From: Nonlabens sp. MB-3u-79 | GTDB lineage: Bacteria; Bacteroidota; Bacteroidia; Flavobacteriales; Flavobacteriaceae | DNA: 64,000 nt | Assembly: GCF_002831625.1 (NCBI RefSeq) | Contig: NZ_CP025116.1 | Span: 62,001-126,000 of the forward strand | Direction of reading: 5' to 3' | Shown here: positions 18,207 through 26,652 of the stretch, piece after piece | Position numbering within the stretch: the first letter of the stretch is position 1 | How the letters are laid out: every line of letters begins with the position of its first letter | Program-made: the position numbers and the translations under genes | The notes under the pieces: generated by a model | Told to the model about the DNA's origin: nothing | Databases searched by the model: none | What the model saw: only the letters and a program-made list of their open reading frames with translations

Positions 18207-18482
18207 AATGATAGTTATGATTATAGGTAGCCCAAAAATTCAATTAGTTACAAAGTGATCTCATTTAGTTACCAGCTCTTTTCAAAATCACAGATTTCTT
18301 TTTTAATAATTATCTTGATAAAATCACAAGGACATCTTTTAAAAGCATGCGGCCAAGGAGACGATTGAAGATTATGACCCCATTGCAATATGTTTATAAT
18401 GAAAAGAAAAACATATAATTTATTAATCGTTTAGCATGCATAAAGTCTCCTATAGGGGAATGCATCATAAGGATCAAAATCC

Positions 18483-18490
18483 TACCTTTG
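18483..18490 (+). promoter_or_regulatory. -7 box (TACCTTTG) for rluF
   Basis: Exact TAnnTTTG match, 4 bp before the ATG at 18495, so the transcript would be leaderless or nearly so. Confidence 0.55.
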
Positions 18491-18494
18491 CAAT

Positions 18495-19226
18495 ATGTCA
18501 GAAACTACTGGAATACGCATTAATAAATACTTAAGTGAACAAGGATTTTGTTCCCGCCGCGCTGCAGACAAACTCATTGAGCAAGAGCGTGTCACTATCA
18601 ACGGGAAGGTTCCAGAAATGGGAACTAAAGTCATGCCCGATGATGCCGTGGCTGTAGATGGTGAATCTATTTCTAAGAAAAAAGAAAAACCGGTTTACAT
18701 TGCCTTTAACAAACCAGTGGGTATTGTTTGTACCACAGATACCAGAGTAGAAAAAGACAATATTATCGAGTACATCAATTATCCAACGCGTATTTTCCCA
18801 ATAGGAAGACTGGATAAGATGAGTGAAGGACTTATTTTCCTTACTAACGACGGTGATATCGTCAACAAAATCTTACGCTCTCGTAACAATCACGGTAAGG
18901 AGTACATTGTCACCGTAGACCGCAGTGTTACCGAAAGTTTTCTTCAAAAAATGCGCTCAGGAATCCCTATACTTGATACGGTAACTAAAGAATGTGAAGT
19001 AGAACAAATAGGTCGTAAAACCTTTAGAATAGTTCTTACACAAGGGCTTAACAGACAAATACGCCGCATGTGTGAGCACTTGGAATACCGAGTAACTAAG
19101 TTAAAACGCATACGTATTATGAATGTCTCTCTAGACGTACCACATGGTACTTACAGAGATTTAACTACAGAAGAACTCACGGAGTTGAATAGACTGACTA
19201 GTCAGAGTACAAAAAAATTAGACTAA
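18495..19226 (+). CDS. rluF: 23S rRNA pseudouridine synthase RluF
   Basis: This 243-residue enzyme has an N-terminal S4 RNA-binding domain (IRINKYLSEQGFCSRRAADKL, interrupted after FCSRRA) and a TruA/RsuA-type catalytic domain with the active aspartate in GRLDKMSEGLIFLTNDGD. The C-terminal GLNRQIRRMCEHLEY and RIRIMNVSLDVPHG (the latter with RIMN) are specific to RluF, which modifies U2604 near the peptidyl-transferase centre. It is convergent with the tolC-like gene, with only 5 bp between the stops and no room for a separate terminator. Confidence 0.93.
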   Translation: MSETTGIRINKYLSEQGFCSRRAADKLIEQERVTINGKVPEMGTKVMPDDAVAVDGESISKKKEKPVYIAFNKPVGIVCTTDTRVEKDNIIEYINYPTRIFPIGRLDKMSEGLIFLTNDGDIVNKILRSRNNHGKEYIVTVDRSVTESFLQKMRSGIPILDTVTKECEVEQIGRKTFRIVLTQGLNRQIRRMCEHLEYRVTKLKRIRIMNVSLDVPHGTYRDLTTEELTELNRLTSQSTKKLD

Positions 19227-19231
19227 AGATC

Positions 19232-20695
19232 TTATAAATTCTGTGGAACTAAGGCCAGACTGTTAAAAAGCCTTGCTTTAGAACTCAACAACTTCACTCC
19301 TACTTCTAGTTTTTTAAGACTTGCTTCTATCAACTTAGTTTCTCTAGCGTTGATCAAGAAAAGGGAGCTGTCTCCCAACTCAAATTTGCGTTCTTCGGCA
19401 GTGAGCATAAGCCTGGAATCTTGTTCTATCTCTTGAGTGATATTATTTTGTAGGAGATATGAATCGATCTCATTAAAAATAGTTTTCACCTTATTTTCTA
19501 TGGCGAGCGAAGTCGCTAGTACATCATATTCTGCATCTTGTAATTTGATTTGTGCAAGTTTTAAATCCCCGCGTTCCTTTCTCAAAAACAAGGGCATAGA
19601 AAAGGATAAACCTGCTTTATAATTACTCAATTGGAGAGAATTACCAGTATCCCATTCTGGAGATATGGCATCATAACTGGCTTCTATTTTAGGCAATAAC
19701 TTATTGCCTTTAAGTTGTCGTTCGACATCCAACTGGTCCATTTTAAGTCGCAATGCCAGTATTTTAGGGTGATTTTCTACCGTAAATAAATCTAGTGACT
19801 GTCCCATTATTTCTAAGGCTGCATCAATTTGGGAAATCAGATCCTTTTCTGGAATAACCGTTTCTTGTAATTCTACAGGAATGTCGTCCAACCATAAATA
19901 ATTGGAAAGTTCCAATCTTTTTTTGATGAAATCAATCTTTGCTTGTTCAAATCCTAGCAATCTTTTCTTTACGGCAATACGAGCTTCTACAGAATCGATG
20001 ACAGCTTTATCACCAGTTTCTACACTGCGCTTGATACCGTTAAGGCGTATCTGAGCATTTTTTAAAATTCCTTGAAACAGTTCTTTTTCTTGGGCTGCTT
20101 GCCACCATTCAAAATAGACTTCTGTGGCGTCATATAAAACGGCATTAACCAGTAAATCTCTTTCAGATTGTGTTTGCTGCCTGAACAATTTTGCTTTTCT
20201 CAAGGTGGCCATACGGTCATTGATCCACAATCCTTGACCTAATTGCACACTAACTCCCGCACTGTACAATCCATCTTCTGGAACATTGAGTGACGGATTT
20301 AGAAAGGCTCCTTCATTGCGCTCTGCTCCAGCTTTAAATTCCACACCATACCAAGTCGGAATCTTAAAAGCACCTCGCAACTCATCGTAATATTCAGTGC
20401 CTTTAAAATCTTTACGATCGTAATCTACTTCGATTTTTGGGTCAAAACCACCACGAGCTTTTAGCAATTGCGCTTGGCCTTGATCTACTAAAAGTCCCGC
20501 TTGCTTTACTACGGGGTGGAACTTTTTTACATAACCTAGAAATTCTCTCAAGCTCATTATTGTCGTGTCCTGAGATAAAGTTTGAGGGGTTTGTTGTTGG
20601 TCTTGCTTTCGCGAAAGCGGAACCGCCACTAAACTCATAGAAACTAAAAACATACATAGGATAACAGCATGTGAAAAGGTGTTACTTCTTCTCAT
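19232..20695 (-). CDS. TolC-family outer-membrane efflux protein
   Basis: This is the outer-membrane channel of the export operon. I choose the ATG at 20695 (MRRSNTFSHAVILCMF, 487 residues) because it gives a proper signal peptide and a 14-bp overlap with the HlyD gene; the longer frame from 20782 would overlap by 100 bp. The mature protein shows the two long helical repeats of TolC proteins (AKLFRQQTQSERDLLVNA and KAGLSFSMPLFLRKERGDLKLA). Residues just after the signal peptide (PLSRKQ) are encoded by a genomic palindrome copy. It should pair with the adjacent HlyD and ABC proteins. Confidence 0.88.
   Translation of the reverse strand: MRRSNTFSHAVILCMFLVSMSLVAVPLSRKQDQQQTPQTLSQDTTIMSLREFLGYVKKFHPVVKQAGLLVDQGQAQLLKARGGFDPKIEVDYDRKDFKGTEYYDELRGAFKIPTWYGVEFKAGAERNEGAFLNPSLNVPEDGLYSAGVSVQLGQGLWINDRMATLRKAKLFRQQTQSERDLLVNAVLYDATEVYFEWWQAAQEKELFQGILKNAQIRLNGIKRSVETGDKAVIDSVEARIAVKKRLLGFEQAKIDFIKKRLELSNYLWLDDIPVELQETVIPEKDLISQIDAALEIMGQSLDLFTVENHPKILALRLKMDQLDVERQLKGNKLLPKIEASYDAISPEWDTGNSLQLSNYKAGLSFSMPLFLRKERGDLKLAQIKLQDAEYDVLATSLAIENKVKTIFNEIDSYLLQNNITQEIEQDSRLMLTAEERKFELGDSSLFLINARETKLIEASLKKLEVGVKLLSSKARLFNSLALVPQNL
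20605..20620. repeat. CTTTCGCGAAAG palindrome, copy 3
   Basis: 16-bp form followed by AAC, inside the tolC-like gene just after the signal peptide, read as LSRK. Confidence 0.95.
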
Positions 20696-22040
20696 TCTTA
20701 TCTTTTTTAGTAGTTTCAGGCAAGTAGTAATTGGGCGGAAAACCATTAAGTCTACGCCATAATTCATACCAGATAGGCACATCTTCTAACAAAGCTATAG
20801 TACGAGCACCAGAACCTGGACGCAATGCATCTGGCCACGTATGATCTTTCTCGTCAGGAGCTAATAGTATGCGATACTTTCCCTTACTCTCGGTTATAAA
20901 AGTTTCTACCGCAATAACTTTTGCGCCATAAGTTCCATAAGACGCATTAGGCCATCCAGAGAAAACTATAGCTGGCCAACCGTCAAATTGTACCCGAACC
21001 TCTTCTCCTAAGTGAATCAATGGCAAGTCAATAGGCTCGACAAAGGTTTCTACCGCAAGATCATAATTTGCAGGCATGATGTTGATCAAAGGCTCGCCAT
21101 CTTTAAAGGTCTCACCAATACCGCCTAAAATAGCTTTATTGATAAATCCGTCTTGTGGAGCGGTTACAAAATAGAGGTCATTCCTAATTTGATAATTGGT
21201 GCGATCTGTTTCTAGTTTACTGACTTGCGCTTCTACATCTAACTGACTGGATTGTGCTGAGAACTGATCGCCCTTTGCTTTTGCAATCTTTTCTGCATAT
21301 TCTTGTCTGATGCGGTTCAACTCGATCTCTGAATTGATTAACTCATTTCTGCTTTGTAGTAGTTTTTGTTGTTGAGAAATAGCCTTTGCCATAGTCGTTC
21401 TTGCCTTCAGGTTTTTCTCTTCCACATCTGCCGTAGACTTAAAACCTTCTTTTTCTAAAGTTTCGGTACGTGTTAATTGTGTCTGAGCAATTTTCTCGTC
21501 ATTTTTGGCCGCTTGAAGATCGATACTGTCTTGTACTATTTTGAGCTGGGACTGGATGAGTTTGTTTCTCGCCTGGCTTAGTTTTAATTCTCTTTCACCA
21601 GCAAGGGCCACTATTTGATTGTCTAAAGCTCCTATTTTTTCTCGATAAGATTCTACACTTGCCGCTTTTGCGTCAATTTGTTGACCGGTACGATTTACCA
21701 AGTTAGGATCAAAGTACTCACTTTTTACCTCGCTTATTTTCAATACCGTATCCCCTTTTGTCACCCGGTCCCCTTCTTTTACATACCATTCTACAATACG
21801 TCCTGCTATAGGAGATTGTAAGGTAAGTGGACGTTGATCTGGAGTTAAGGTGGTTACAAAACCATTCCCACTAATATTTTGAGTCCACGGCAAAAACATC
21901 AAAATAATAGCAAAGAGGGCAAATCCACCTAAAAATCTATTGAAATACTTATAATGCTTGCGTTTCAATACCTTTCTACCTGCATTGAAATTATTCAAAT
22001 TAAGTTGATCTTTGAGCTCGTTTTTAGATATGTTAAGCAT
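20682..22040 (-). CDS. HlyD-family membrane-fusion (adaptor) protein
   Basis: This 452-residue protein has one N-terminal transmembrane helix (about 37-54, GGFALFAIILMFLPW), then a lipoyl/biotinyl half-domain (GRIVEWYVKEGDRVTKGDTVLKI, interrupted here after EGDRV), a long periplasmic coiled-coil hairpin (about 100-285) and a second lipoyl half with beta-barrel (TAPQDGFINKAILGGIGETF, exactly at the usual place). It bridges the inner-membrane ABC protein and the TolC channel. It starts 2 bp after the ABC gene and overlaps the tolC-like gene. Confidence 0.9.
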   Translation of the reverse strand: MLNISKNELKDQLNLNNFNAGRKVLKRKHYKYFNRFLGGFALFAIILMFLPWTQNISGNGFVTTLTPDQRPLTLQSPIAGRIVEWYVKEGDRVTKGDTVLKISEVKSEYFDPNLVNRTGQQIDAKAASVESYREKIGALDNQIVALAGERELKLSQARNKLIQSQLKIVQDSIDLQAAKNDEKIAQTQLTRTETLEKEGFKSTADVEEKNLKARTTMAKAISQQQKLLQSRNELINSEIELNRIRQEYAEKIAKAKGDQFSAQSSQLDVEAQVSKLETDRTNYQIRNDLYFVTAPQDGFINKAILGGIGETFKDGEPLINIMPANYDLAVETFVEPIDLPLIHLGEEVRVQFDGWPAIVFSGWPNASYGTYGAKVIAVETFITESKGKYRILLAPDEKDHTWPDALRPGSGARTIALLEDVPIWYELWRRLNGFPPNYYLPETTKKDKNEKK

Positions 22041-22042
22041 AA

Positions 22043-23716
22043 TTATTGATCTAAAATTAATTTACCGTTGTGCAATGTTATTAACCTACTACAACGTTTT
22101 CTCCATTCCTTATTCTGACTAACTACAACTAGTGACCATCCATTAGAAGGATCTGTAAGAAACTCCATGATCCTAGTCGCTTCTTCTTCTTCAAACTGGT
22201 CCAACGGATCTTTTAAAATAAGCATTTTCGGATGTCTAACGATACTGCGGGCAAGGACGATTTTTTTTCCAACCGTATAGCTCAATTCTTTTCCTTCTGG
22301 AAAAATAACCGTATCCAATCCCATAGGTAGTTTTTTAAGATAATTAATCAGACCTACTTTTTCAAGGGACCAATAAATACGCTCATCGGCAATACTTTTA
22401 TCTCCAAAGGTGATATTGTCCCTTAAGGTACCTTCAAAAGGTGTTTCTTCTGTTAAGGACTGACCTAAGTTTGCTCGGTAATAATTAAGGTCGAGACCTC
22501 TTAAATTTGAATTGTTTACATAAATACTTCCTTGAGTAGGCTCTATAATTCCAGCGATAAGTCGTAATAAAGTAGCTTTACCACTGCCGTTAGTACCATT
22601 TATAAGTATGGTACATGTTTCAGAAATTTTTAGTGAGATGTCATCTAATATAGGCCTTGTTCTTTCTGGAACTGTAAAAGTTACTTGATCGAGTTCTACA
22701 TGAAAATTTTGTTCCTTATTAAAAGGATGCTCTCCTAATTGAGGTTCCAACTCTTTATCTACTACTTGGGCTAATTTCTCTAAGGAAGTTAATATATCGT
22801 AAAATGACTCTAAACCAGATATAATTTTCTCCACAGCTCCTATGATGATCAAAATAATAAGCTCTGCTGCTACAAATTGTCCAATATTCATTTCTTGACT
22901 CAGCACTAGCAATCCTCCTATAATGAGAAGTCCTGCCGTAATCAATACTTTAAAACCTATCAGTTGAATCCCTTGTGTAATCAGCACTTTAAAATGCTGC
23001 TCTCTATACTTCAAGTATTCCGACACTAACACATCGTTCTTATCCACGGCGTGATTTGTAATTCCAGAAAGTTTGAAACTGATGAGTGATCTCGCAATTT
23101 CTTGAAGCCAGTGCGCCACTTTATACTTGCTTTTAGACTCTAATAAACTGGTTTTCAAACCTTTTTCAGCAGTGTATTTGAACAGAAAAAAGGCTAAGGC
23201 CACTAATAACGCTCCATAAATAATAAAGAATGGGTGGTAGAACGACAAGAGTAATAAACCAAATATAATTTGTAAAATCGCTGTAGGGTAGTCTACTAGT
23301 AATTTAGATAAACTCTTTTGTATGGTAAGGGTATCAAAAAATCTATTAGCTAATTCTGGCGGATAAAAACCTCGCAAGGCACTCATCTTGATTTTTGGAA
23401 ATCGGTAAGCAAAGTCAAAAGAAGACCTTGTAAATATCTTTTGTTGAATGTTCTCCGTAATTCTTATTTGCATAATTTGCAATACCCCACCAAAAGCCAC
23501 ACCTAAAGTAACTAATACTACTAATAGAATCCAGGAGGTGCTGATTTGGGCTCCTTGAATCAAGTTAATAATCGCCTGAATCCCTAAAGGCAAGGAAAGA
23601 CCTACTAAACCGGCAAAAATGGCATAATAAAAGATCTGTCTAATATCTTTTTTGTCCAACTCGAGCATGCTGATGAGGCGCTGCCATGCGGTGAGTATAT
23701 TTTTATTTTCTTTCAT
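22043..23716 (-). CDS. ABC exporter with degenerate nucleotide-binding domain
   Basis: This 557-residue half-transporter has six transmembrane helices (about 25-310) and one ABC domain (about 338-557). Nearly all catalytic motifs are altered. Walker A ends GSGKA (A381 in place of Ser/Thr). The signature is LSYTV (478-482) instead of LSGGQ. Walker B reads LILKDP, with Lys at the Mg-coordinating Asp position and Asp for the catalytic Glu. The H-loop His is Q534. The Q-loop Q419 remains. The frame is intact and uses normal codons, so this is not simple decay. It may work with a second ATPase subunit, be a non-hydrolysing scaffold, or hydrolyse poorly. Overlaps the TetR gene by 14 bp. Confidence 0.85.
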   Translation of the reverse strand: MKENKNILTAWQRLISMLELDKKDIRQIFYYAIFAGLVGLSLPLGIQAIINLIQGAQISTSWILLVVLVTLGVAFGGVLQIMQIRITENIQQKIFTRSSFDFAYRFPKIKMSALRGFYPPELANRFFDTLTIQKSLSKLLVDYPTAILQIIFGLLLLSFYHPFFIIYGALLVALAFFLFKYTAEKGLKTSLLESKSKYKVAHWLQEIARSLISFKLSGITNHAVDKNDVLVSEYLKYREQHFKVLITQGIQLIGFKVLITAGLLIIGGLLVLSQEMNIGQFVAAELIILIIIGAVEKIISGLESFYDILTSLEKLAQVVDKELEPQLGEHPFNKEQNFHVELDQVTFTVPERTRPILDDISLKISETCTILINGTNGSGKATLLRLIAGIIEPTQGSIYVNNSNLRGLDLNYYRANLGQSLTEETPFEGTLRDNITFGDKSIADERIYWSLEKVGLINYLKKLPMGLDTVIFPEGKELSYTVGKKIVLARSIVRHPKMLILKDPLDQFEEEEATRIMEFLTDPSNGWSLVVVSQNKEWRKRCSRLITLHNGKLILDQ

Positions 23717-24389
23717 TTGATATAATAAGTTGATCTACGAGATTTAAAAAATAAGAGGTCGGTGATGTCGTACTATTACAATCTGTAATGGCTGCAAAAT
23801 GATCTTTTAAAAAGTGTTGATGCAAGGCTCCTTGTATGATCATACTGCTTAAGGAGGAAGGGAAAGCATAAACAGGATTTACTTCTTTAATCATGTCCTT
23901 GAGCCTCAAAACCAATCGTTTATACACCGCAAAATAACCTTCTTTATTTTCGGTATCCACTTCTTTAGTTAAATAGGATTTGGAGTACTCTGCAATAATA
24001 ATTTTATTTAATAGCACTTCATTTATATGACTGAAGTCAGAGTCTTGTGTCACTTCTTGAGTTAAAATCTCGATGGCTCTATTCAATTTATCTTTAGGAG
24101 AGGACAATGTCAACGTTTGAAGAACTAATTGATATTCCAGCCAGCTCCAATACCATGAAGTAAGGTAAAGTAATAGTTTATGTTTATTTTCAAAATACCT
24201 GTAAATAGAACTTTCATTAGATTTAATCGCAAGCCCAAGCTTTTTGAAGGTGAATTGTTCAAAGCCCAATTCATAAATCATCTCTATACTACAACTAAGG
24301 ATGCGTTTGCCTAGGTCAGAACTCCCAGGGTCTTTGACGTATAATTTATCATTGATCTCTACTTTAAGATTTTTGAGAAGTGTTTGCAT
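23703..24389 (-). CDS. TetR-family transcriptional regulator of the export operon
   Basis: This 228-residue protein has an N-terminal TetR helix-turn-helix (about 25-75: LGFEQFTFKKLGLAIKSNES, then SIYRYFENKHKLLLYLTSWYW) and a divergent helical ligand domain. It is the first gene of the TetR-ABC-HlyD-TolC operon, overlapping the ABC gene by 14 bp, so it probably controls the operon and itself. A perfect palindrome overlaps the promoter box just upstream. Its inducer is unknown. Confidence 0.88.
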   Translation of the reverse strand: MQTLLKNLKVEINDKLYVKDPGSSDLGKRILSCSIEMIYELGFEQFTFKKLGLAIKSNESSIYRYFENKHKLLLYLTSWYWSWLEYQLVLQTLTLSSPKDKLNRAIEILTQEVTQDSDFSHINEVLLNKIIIAEYSKSYLTKEVDTENKEGYFAVYKRLVLRLKDMIKEVNPVYAFPSSLSSMIIQGALHQHFLKDHFAAITDCNSTTSPTSYFLNLVDQLIISNERK

Positions 24390-24406
24390 TGCGTTTTATT
24401 AAGACG

Positions 24407-24414
24407 CAAATATA
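24407..24414 (-). promoter_or_regulatory. -7 box (TATATTTG) of the TetR-ABC-HlyD-TolC operon
   Basis: Exact TAnnTTTG match on the minus strand, 17 bp before the TetR ATG. Confidence 0.6.
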
Positions 24415-24429
24415 ATAGTATTACTATTA
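24413..24429. promoter_or_regulatory. Candidate TetR operator, perfect 17-bp palindrome
   Basis: TAATAGTA-T-TACTATTA, two perfect 8-bp arms around one base. It overlaps the upstream edge of the -7 box, so a bound dimer would block RNA polymerase; size and place are typical for TetR autoregulation. Confidence 0.6.
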
Positions 24430-24693
24430 ATATATGATATTGATAGTTTTAATTAACAATATATTTTTTAATATACAACCACCCTAAATCAATTATTTTA
24501 CAATAAACAGGAACGTATTATCAAGATTGAGGACTAACTACTCCTTTGAAACTCTAAAAGTGTTAAACTAACCCGTTATTAAATATGACTGCTTTACTCT
24601 ACTGATCATAGCTGCTGCTATGGAACAAGAAATAGCTTACATATAAACACAAGAACATATTGTCAATTCCTTCTTGAATAGTATTTTTACCTG

Positions 24694-25371
24694 ATGACTA
24701 TTATCTTAGAAGAACTTCAAAAAGCAGAAGAAAAAGCCGCATTGTTATTTCGAGAAATTGAAAAAAGACAGCTCATACAAACCGGCAGGACAGAAAAAGA
24801 GATCAACACAAACATCTTTGAACTGGCTGATGAATTATTTGGTATTCAAAAATACTGGCACAAACGTATTGTAAGGGCTGGAGAAAACACACTACATCCT
24901 TATGATGAGAATCCGCCGGACTTAGTTATTAAAGAAGATGATATTGTTTTTATAGACTTCGGCCCTATCCTTGAACACTGGGAGGCAGACTATGGTAGAA
25001 CTTACGTTATTGGATCTGATCCTTATAAAAAACAACTGGCTGAAGATTCAGAAAAGCTATGGTTGATGGCTAATGAGCACTTTAAAAACAACCCTACAAT
25101 TACTGGCGCACAGTTATACACCTTTTGTGTCGAGCTAGCTGAAGGTCATGACTGGGAATTTGGTGGTCCTATAGCTGGTCATTTGATAGGTCACTTTCCT
25201 CATGAAAAATTAGAAACAGAAGTAAAAACAAATTACATACATCCAGAAAATCATACTCCTATGAATGAGACAGATGCTCAAGGAGAGGAGCGTCATTGGA
25301 TTATAGAAATTCACTTGGTGGACAGGCAAAAAAAGATAGGCGCCTTTTTTGAGCAACTCGCTGGCTTTTAA
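24694..25371 (+). CDS. M24-family (pita-bread) metallopeptidase-like protein
   Basis: This 225-residue protein fits the M24 aminopeptidase / creatinase fold: DIVFIDFGPILEHWEADYGRT (read as DIVFIDFG then WEADYGRT) supplies the two metal aspartates, GGPIAGHLIGHFPHE the central histidine, and HWIIEIHLV the late glutamate. It lacks the N-terminal domain of full Xaa-Pro peptidases. Whether it is an active peptidase is not certain, since some spacing differs from methionine aminopeptidase. It is monocistronic and convergent with clpS. Confidence 0.8.
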   Translation: MTIILEELQKAEEKAALLFREIEKRQLIQTGRTEKEINTNIFELADELFGIQKYWHKRIVRAGENTLHPYDENPPDLVIKEDDIVFIDFGPILEHWEADYGRTYVIGSDPYKKQLAEDSEKLWLMANEHFKNNPTITGAQLYTFCVELAEGHDWEFGGPIAGHLIGHFPHEKLETEVKTNYIHPENHTPMNETDAQGEERHWIIEIHLVDRQKKIGAFFEQLAGF

Positions 25372-25397
25372 AGCTTAGTTAAAAATTCCTTATACCC

Positions 25398-25424
25398 AAA
25401 ATGCCTACTTAGAGCAGGCATTTA
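25398..25424. terminator. Probable bidirectional terminator hairpin
   Basis: AAATGCCT with AGGCATTT arms around a short loop, between the convergent M24 gene and clpS; T tract short. Confidence 0.5.
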
Positions 25425-25465
25425 TGTTTTATCCATAATGGAATAAAAAGGGGAAAGCAAAATCT

Positions 25466-25747
25466 CTATTGAATCTCAGCGGTTAATCCAGCTTCTAATA
25501 AAGCGGTGCAACGCGGCTCTAAATCATCGTAATCTCCTGACTTCACATTACATTTTCCTTTATAGTGAACTATAAGAGAACATTGCTCTGCTTGTATAGG
25601 TGTGTGATCACATGCTGCCACCAGCATATCTATGACGTGATCAAATGTGTTTACTTCATCATTAAAAAGGACAATTTTATTTTCCTTTTGCTCCAAGACT
25701 TCCATTTCCAATTCTGGAAGTACTTGTTCTTGTGTGCTCCATTTCAT
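25466..25747 (-). CDS. clpS: ATP-dependent Clp protease adaptor ClpS
   Basis: I use the ATG at 25747 (MKWSTQEQVLPE, 93 residues); the longer frame adds 13 hydrophobic residues not seen in the family. The core KIVLFNDEVNTFDHVIDML carries the N-degron pocket residues (ND near 38 and the D-V-I-D-M helix), and HYKGKCNV follows. ClpS hands proteins with N-terminal Phe, Leu, Tyr or Trp to ClpAP/ClpCP. It is the last gene of tpiA-DUF1287-prmA-clpS, 53 bp after prmA. Confidence 0.92.
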   Translation of the reverse strand: MKWSTQEQVLPELEMEVLEQKENKIVLFNDEVNTFDHVIDMLVAACDHTPIQAEQCSLIVHYKGKCNVKSGDYDDLEPRCTALLEAGLTAEIQ

Positions 25748-25800
25748 AGGTTTAAATTTAAAACAAATCCATTTAAAAAAAATCAACTATAACGTTAAAG

Positions 25801-26652
25801 TTATCCTTTCAACATCTTAGCAGCTATCCAATTATCTTTCTTGAGATGTGAGTCGTAAACAATACCACACTCATTACACTTGTTTTTGATGTGTTCTAAA
25901 TCATCTTCGTAAAAACCACTGAAAAGTATCGTGCCACCACTTTTTAAACTTTTAGCATATACTGGTATATCTTGAAGTAATATATTTCTGTTGATATTTG
26001 CAATGATAAAGTCATAAGATTTTCCTGCCAGCTGCTCTGCTCCTCCTAAGATGACGTTTACCTTATCCATTTTATTGCGCTCTACATTCTCCTGTGCATT
26101 TTCATAACACCAAGTATCAATATCTATAGCGTCCACTGCCGCAGCGCCTCGCATTTGAGCTAGAATACCTAACACTCCGGTACCGCTACCCATATCCAGT
26201 ACATCCAGACCTGCAACATTTTCTTCTAATAAATGCTGGATCATCATGTGCGTGGTCTGATGGTGTCCTGTACCAAAACTCATCTTTGGCTCTATAACAA
26301 TATCAAATTCGACACCGCTGGCCTTATGAAATGGTGCGCGTACTTCACATCGGTTATTCACTGTAATGGGATCAAAATTCTTTTCCCATTCTTCATTCCA
26401 ATTGGTTGCTGGCATATCCGCTTTCGCGAAAGCGATATCACATAAGTCATTATCCATAAGATCTACTGTATCGAGTATATGCTCACTATCCAGAGATTGT
26501 AACACATAGGCCTTGATCCCATCTTCTGTATCTATAAAACTCTCAAAACCTACCTCGCCCAGTTGTGCCATCAGCACATCATTCCAAGGTTGTTGTGGGG
26601 TTAGTTTAAAACTGTATTCCACATAAATTTGATCGGTTGTACTATTTTCCAT
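25801..26652 (-). CDS. prmA: Ribosomal protein L11 methyltransferase PrmA
   Basis: This 283-residue enzyme has the substrate-binding N-terminal domain (about 1-95) and a class I SAM methyltransferase domain with SFGTGHHQTTHMM and VLDMGSGTGVLGILA, followed by NINRNI in place of the N-(D/P)-P-Y type loop, as usual for PrmA. It trimethylates lysines of L11. Residues near 73-77 (AFAKA, in CDIAFAKADMP) come from a genomic palindrome copy between the two domains. It overlaps the DUF1287 gene by 11 bp. Confidence 0.93.
   Translation of the reverse strand: MENSTTDQIYVEYSFKLTPQQPWNDVLMAQLGEVGFESFIDTEDGIKAYVLQSLDSEHILDTVDLMDNDLCDIAFAKADMPATNWNEEWEKNFDPITVNNRCEVRAPFHKASGVEFDIVIEPKMSFGTGHHQTTHMMIQHLLEENVAGLDVLDMGSGTGVLGILAQMRGAAAVDAIDIDTWCYENAQENVERNKMDKVNVILGGAEQLAGKSYDFIIANINRNILLQDIPVYAKSLKSGGTILFSGFYEDDLEHIKNKCNECGIVYDSHLKKDNWIAAKMLKG
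26418..26434. repeat. CTTTCGCGAAAG palindrome, copy 4
   Basis: 17-bp form inside prmA, read as AFAKA. Confidence 0.95.

Larger units (their letters stand above)
24390..24693. other. Intergenic region between divergent genes
   Basis: 304 bp, AT-rich. Apart from the TetR operon promoter and palindrome near 24407-24429 nothing is recognised; a TATTTTTA close to 24682 may be a weak box for the plus-strand gene at 24694. Confidence 0.5.

Noticed and set aside
18347..18418. 23-codon ATG frame upstream of rluF
   Set aside because: Short, Arg-rich, no context or conservation visible; length expected by chance.
20696..20782. Longer N-terminus for the TolC-like protein
   Set aside because: Would overlap HlyD by 100 bp and place the signal peptide 30 residues inside.
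25748..25786. Longer clpS start
   Set aside because: Adds a hydrophobic stretch not found in ClpS; the ATG at 25747 gives the normal length.
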